Assembly: GCA_021782675.1 (NCBI GenBank)
Contig: JAJXUS010000021.1
Span: 1 to 7,832 of the forward strand
DNA: 7,832 nucleotides
Source: Acidobacteriota bacterium
Lineage (GTDB): Bacteria; Acidobacteriota; Terriglobia; Terriglobales; Acidobacteriaceae
Reading direction: 5' to 3'
Shown one piece after another: positions 5,795 to 7,832 of this stretch. The notes under the pieces are model-generated. The model did no database searches. It was not told where the DNA came from and saw only the letters and a list, made by a program, of their open reading frames with translations. The first letter of the stretch is position 1, and the number at the start of each line of letters is the position of its first letter. A program made the position numbers and the translations under genes.

Positions 5795-7720
5795 ATGGAT
5801 CGTAGAAAAATTGGAAGGTATGAAATTGTAGGCGAGCTCGGCCGCGGAGCCATGGGTGCGGTCCTGCGCGCGCGCGATCCTGCCATGGGGCGCGAAGTGG
5901 CGCTCAAGTGCATTCTGTCGGCGACGTTGGCTGGCGACCAGGCAAACGAATTTCGCGAGCGGTTCTATCGTGAAGCGCGCGCGGCCGGCGCACTGGCGCA
6001 CCCCGGCATTGTGCCGGTGTTCGACGTAGGCGAAGACGAGGGCGTGCCTTTCCTGGTGATGGAACTGGTGCAGGGGCGCACGCTGGACGCCGCGCTCAAG
6101 CAGGGAGAGCGCTATTCGCTGGAGCGGGTGTGCGAGATCGGCGAACAGATCGCCGATGCACTCGGCTACGCGCACCGCAATGGCGTGATCCACCGCGATA
6201 TCAAGCCGGCCAACATTCTGATGACCTCGCGCGAGGTGTACGGCGCGGAGAGGCCGCGGATTACGGATTTTGGCGTGGCCAAGCTGACCGGCGGCGAGGC
6301 GACAACCACCGGGCAATTGCTCGGCACCCCTGCCTACATGCCTCCCGAGCAGTTTACGGGTGCGCCCATTGACGGGCGCACCGACCTGTTTGCGCTGGGG
6401 GTGATTCTCTACCGCATGACCACTGGTGAGCAGCCGTTCGCGGGCGAAACCCTGACGGCAGTTTCGTACAAAGTAGTGCACACCGAGCCCATTGCACCGT
6501 CCCGCCTGAATCCGGCGGTTCCTCCGCAACTGGAAGCGGTGATTTTGAAGTGCCTGGCGAAGAGTCCGATGATGCGCTACCAGAAGGGCGAGGAACTGGC
6601 AGCGGATCTGGCGGTATTCCGGCCGGCTCCGCGAACTTCGGGCATGTATCCGGCAATGACGCAAGCAGCGCCGCCGCAGACCGATGCGGGGGAGACCATC
6701 GACCAGGTCGCAAGCATTCGCCCCGGAACGCTGCCCGCGGCAGCGATTGCGCCTCCGCCTCCGTCCCGTACGTTTACTCCGGGTCCGGAGTCGTGGAGCG
6801 TTCCGCCGCGCGCGATACCTCCACCTGGGCAAGCCAATCCCGCCCCGCCGCCTGCCGTTGTCCCCATCGCGCCACCCCAGCAAGCACGCGCGTTTACGGC
6901 AGGGGCGTCCGCGAATACGCCCGCGGCCACGCCACCGCGTGTACAAGAGCCCCCCGCAATGCCGTCTTCCGCTCCGCCGCGGGCTCCGATTCCATTCACT
7001 CCGCCAGCGCCGGCAAAGCCTCCTGCGCCGGTGCAGGCGATGCCTTCCCATACCGCTCGGCCAATACCCTCACCAGTGGTAGAGAAGACCTTCGCGCGCA
7101 GTCCGCATCCGGATTCGACGCTGCCGGGACGGATGGTGCAGCCGCGCGTGCCCGTCAAGGCGAGCAGCGGGCACTCTGAGGATTTGCCCAAAGAGAAGAA
7201 GCGCGGCATGTCGGGCTTGATGTGGCTGCTGTTTCTGGCGCTGGCGTTGGGCGGGACATTGCTCTTCCGGCAGATGCATGTGCAGCCCACCACGCCGGTG
7301 CCTGATGCGGGCCAGTCCGCGATGACGCCCAGCGGCGCAAAGGGAGCAAGCTCTGCCGCGGTAGATTTCGACCCCAAGACGCTGGACCCCGAAACCAACG
7401 CGCGACTGAGCCTCGATCTGGACGCGCTGCCCCCGGCGCTGGCCGTCACCTTGCAAATGGACGGCAAGACCTACTGGACCGGCGTCGCAGGAGATCACGA
7501 TAGCTACCAGGGATTAATGGTGCCGCCCGGCCAGCATACCTTCCGCGCCTTGGTGATGGCCGCAGGAGCCCGGAAATCCTCGGCAAACGTGAGCGGAGAC
7601 TTCGCGGCCAAAAAGCGAATGACGCTGACGATCAAGCTCTGGCCCGAGTCGAATGGCGTTGTCTTCGACCCTTCGTCGGATGTCATTGCAACCTTGGAAC
7701 GAAGCATCTTCCCTCTGTAA
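5795..7720 (+). CDS. Transmembrane serine/threonine protein kinase
   Basis: A 641-residue Hanks-type (PknB-like) Ser/Thr kinase. The catalytic domain spans about residues 9-275: glycine loop G16-R-G-A-M-G21, ATP lysine K38, helix-C glutamate E60, catalytic HRDIKPAN (D135, K137, N140), DFG with D158, an activation loop with TTT at 170-172 as likely autophosphorylation sites, and a PPEQ motif at 183-186 in place of the usual APE. All residues needed for activity are present. Residues about 276-465 form a Pro/Ala-rich, low-complexity linker. A basic patch (KEKKR, 466-470) precedes one transmembrane helix at about 474-491, which predicts a cytoplasmic kinase and an outer C-terminal part of about 150 residues. 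That part is not made of PASTA repeats; it resembles a beta-rich domain (LDLDALPPALAVTLQMDGK and onward) that I cannot assign. The ATG follows GAGAAG by 8 bases, a modest ribosome site. Its substrate is unknown. Confidence 0.95.
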   Translation: MDRRKIGRYEIVGELGRGAMGAVLRARDPAMGREVALKCILSATLAGDQANEFRERFYREARAAGALAHPGIVPVFDVGEDEGVPFLVMELVQGRTLDAALKQGERYSLERVCEIGEQIADALGYAHRNGVIHRDIKPANILMTSREVYGAERPRITDFGVAKLTGGEATTTGQLLGTPAYMPPEQFTGAPIDGRTDLFALGVILYRMTTGEQPFAGETLTAVSYKVVHTEPIAPSRLNPAVPPQLEAVILKCLAKSPMMRYQKGEELAADLAVFRPAPRTSGMYPAMTQAAPPQTDAGETIDQVASIRPGTLPAAAIAPPPPSRTFTPGPESWSVPPRAIPPPGQANPAPPPAVVPIAPPQQARAFTAGASANTPAATPPRVQEPPAMPSSAPPRAPIPFTPPAPAKPPAPVQAMPSHTARPIPSPVVEKTFARSPHPDSTLPGRMVQPRVPVKASSGHSEDLPKEKKRGMSGLMWLLFLALALGGTLLFRQMHVQPTTPVPDAGQSAMTPSGAKGASSAAVDFDPKTLDPETNARLSLDLDALPPALAVTLQMDGKTYWTGVAGDHDSYQGLMVPPGQHTFRALVMAAGARKSSANVSGDFAAKKRMTLTIKLWPESNGVVFDPSSDVIATLERSIFPL

Positions 7721-7725
7721 GAGCC

Positions 7726-7748
7726 GCTGCGCGCACTGACAGCGCAGC
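7726..7748. terminator. Hairpin just after the kinase gene
   Basis: A perfect 7-bp inverted repeat (GCTGCGC / GCGCAGC) with a 9-base loop begins 5 bases after the kinase stop codon, a suitable place for a transcript end. The sequence after it (CCGTGTATCGTCTCTT) is only partly T-rich, so intrinsic termination is plausible but unproven. Confidence 0.35.
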
Positions 7749-7821
7749 CCGTGTATCGTCTCTTCGCACGCATTTCTTTCGCCTGCTGCAGCAATGATGC
7801 GGGGCGCGCATCTAAGGGCGC

Positions 7822-7827
7822 AGGAGG
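7822..7827 (+). promoter_or_regulatory. Shine-Dalgarno-like site at the right edge
   Basis: AGGAGG, a perfect Shine-Dalgarno core, ends 5 bases before the window edge. The ATG at 7828 touches it with no spacing and is unlikely to be the start, so a gene beginning just beyond the window is the likely reading. Confidence 0.35.
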
Positions 7828-7832
7828 ATGAC

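Noticed and set aside
5774..7051. Open frame of 425 codons on the minus strand opposite the kinase
   Set aside because: The translation is Arg-rich and low complexity, as expected from the reverse reading of GC-rich codons, while the plus strand carries a full kinase domain.
6720..7080. Possible DNA repeat array in the C-rich kinase linker
   Set aside because: The sequence is compositionally biased (Pro/Ala codons) but has no regular repeat unit; it is a low-complexity linker.
6577..7467. Gly/Ala-rich open frame of 296 codons on the minus strand opposite the kinase linker
   Set aside because: It is the reverse complement of the Pro/Ala-rich linker, which yields Gly-rich shadows automatically; no ribosome site or domain supports it.
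1..7832. Search for a defence system, mobile element or biosynthetic cluster
   Set aside because: No transposase, integrase, terminal repeats, CRISPR repeats, toxin-antitoxin pair or nuclease-helicase set is present; the genes are housekeeping or isolated membrane proteins.

Overview
The window is an ordinary-looking, GC-rich bacterial chromosome segment, densely coding on both strands. It has no sign of mobile DNA, CRISPR arrays, tRNA or rRNA. The gene mix and protein style suggest an acidobacterium (Terriglobia-like): a PolX-PHP DNA polymerase, a zinc-type porphobilinogen synthase, a large membrane-anchored Ser/Thr kinase with a Pro/Ala-rich linker, and several single-pass membrane proteins of unknown function. 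This assignment is an inference from style; no marker gene is present.

Layout: (1) positions 1-137 hold the 3' end of a cold-shock protein gene (+). (2) 339-2081 (+) encodes DNA polymerase/3'-5' exonuclease PolX with intact polymerase and PHP active sites. (3) 2246-2857 (+) encodes a single-pass membrane protein of unknown function. It meets tail to tail, with a 14-base overlap, (4) 2844-3686 (-), a membrane-anchored coiled-coil protein with a separate C-terminal domain. (5) 3929-4933 (-) is hemB, porphobilinogen synthase. (6) 5059-5568 (-), upstream of hemB, is a small zinc-ribbon protein with several membrane helices. (7) A divergent intergenic region of about 226 bases with a nested dyad separates it from (8) 5795-7720 (+), a transmembrane Ser/Thr protein kinase. 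The last 112 bases are non-coding and end with a Shine-Dalgarno-like sequence that probably belongs to a gene starting just outside the window.

The genes do not form one pathway. They read as housekeeping functions (cold-shock RNA binding, DNA repair, tetrapyrrole synthesis) interleaved with envelope or signalling proteins of unknown role. I do not see convincing evidence of a new multi-gene system. The parts most worth a second look are the coiled-coil membrane protein with six regular heptads, the kinase's unassigned extracytoplasmic domain, the dyad in the divergent promoter region, a possible leaderless hemB transcript, and a hairpin in the leader of the coiled-coil gene.
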